Translations under genes and position numbers: made by a program | NCBI GenBank assembly: GCA_031277685.1 | Contig: JAITLV010000140.1 | Location: 47,294-111,293, forward strand | DNA: 64,000 nucleotides | Reading direction: 5' to 3' | Origin: Sphingobacterium sp. | GTDB taxonomy: Bacteria; Bacteroidota; Bacteroidia; Sphingobacteriales; Sphingobacteriaceae | Notes under the pieces: generated by a model | What the model saw: the letters and a program-made list of their open reading frames with translations, nothing else | What the model was told of the DNA's origin: nothing | Database searches by the model: none | Shown here: positions 63,576-64,000 of the stretch, one piece after another | Numbering within the stretch: position 1 is the first letter of the stretch | Layout: each line of letters begins with the position of its first letter

Positions 63576-64000
63576 ATGCGACCAATTTATGCGAAAACAC
63601 TGACAAATTTTGAGGGGAGAATTTTTGAAATACGGGAAGAAAATCCATTTTCCACTGAGTATCATTTTCATAATGAATGCCAATTGACTTTTATCCCGAA
63701 TGGTAAAGGCCAAAGATGCATCGCTGATCAACTTGAGGACTGTGAAGCTGATGAACTGCTGTTAATTGGCCCCGGCCTACCGCACGTATGGTATCCAAGA
63801 AAAACAACCGTTATAGACAGTCTCACAACACCATCCATAAGTCTATTTTTTGCCCCAGAAGCCATAATCTCCCTGTCTGAATCATTATTTGACAGCACCG
63901 GCTTACAGGCATTTTTAATGCGGTCAAGACAGGGTATGCTATTCCATGGCTCGGCAAAAAATAAGCTAAAAAAGTTACTCAAAAAAATGCACTGTGCATC
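63576..64000 (+). CDS. AraC-family regulator, 3' partial (N-terminal sensing domain)
   Basis: An open frame of 141 codons from ATG 63576 to the window end. It reads MRPIYAKTLTNFEGRIFEIR at the start; the block ADELLLIGPGLPHVWYP is the typical cupin strand of AraC-type regulators (LxLIGPNLPHVW), followed by TPSISLFFAPEAIISLSESL. The DNA-binding half would lie beyond the window. Not closed by a stop here. Confidence 0.8.
   Translation, partial: MRPIYAKTLTNFEGRIFEIREENPFSTEYHFHNECQLTFIPNGKGQRCIADQLEDCEADELLLIGPGLPHVWYPRKTTVIDSLTTPSISLFFAPEAIISLSESLFDSTGLQAFLMRSRQGMLFHGSAKNKLKKLLKKMHCA

Overview
The window looks like chromosomal DNA of a Bacteroidota bacterium, most likely family Sphingobacteriaceae (Sphingobacterium/Pedobacter-like). 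Evidence: four SusC/SusD-family genes, two ECF-sigma/FecR regulatory pairs, several TonB-dependent receptors, lipoproteins with Bacteroidota-type signals, LytTR two-component genes, and promoter boxes of the Bacteroidota form TAnnTTTG. No rRNA, tRNA, CRISPR array, transposase or phage module was found, so this is mostly stable chromosome with accessory loci.

Layout. 1-9.7 kb: 3' part of a SusD gene, a MACPF-like surface lipoprotein, a ferrisiderophore receptor with an iron-type operator candidate, a MutS-like ATPase, two look-alike candidate small RNAs, and a Crp-family regulator with CRP-like palindromes ahead of an Hsp31/DJ-1 gene. 9.8-18.8 kb: two unknown genes and a small ORF, a three-domain LigD ligase without Ku, a PIG-L deacetylase, a fatty-acid desaturase and a short AraC regulator. 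19-29 kb: a glycan utilisation locus (divergent sigma factor; FecR, SusC, SusD, GH116 glycosidase and an RbsD/FucU-like lipoprotein). 29.4-34.5 kb: a flavin/PLP-type oxidase-like protein, a methyltransferase, and an iron operon (PepSY membrane protein, a 54-residue membrane protein, a siderophore receptor). 34.8-46.4 kb: a second sigma/FecR/SusC/SusD locus followed by three secreted proteins carrying four thioredoxin (TlpA) domains. 46.6-49.9 kb: a radical-SAM DNA-repair-type pair behind a palindromic operator, then small stress-type lipoproteins. 50-55.8 kb: a cytochrome bd-superfamily operon with c-type haem domains, an AraC regulator, a lipoprotein cytochrome c and two paralogous Cys-motif proteins. 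56-64 kb: an outer-membrane barrel, two tandem LytS-type kinases and a LytTR regulator, a second barrel protein, a polysaccharide lyase-like lipoprotein, a WG-repeat lipoprotein and the start of an AraC gene.

The most striking observation is in the cytochrome operon. The gene for the CydA-like subunit has no proper start. Its missing first transmembrane helix, including the conserved His pair region, lies directly upstream but on the opposite strand (53252-53362), flanked by short imperfect inverted repeats. That is what a small DNA inversion of about 190 bp would produce; it may be a phase switch, a fixed lesion or an assembly error. Other points of interest are the pair of related candidate small RNAs, the MACPF lipoprotein, the four-thioredoxin SusCD locus, a kinase paralogue with a degenerate ATP box, and a hairpin-terminator leader before the polysaccharide lyase gene.
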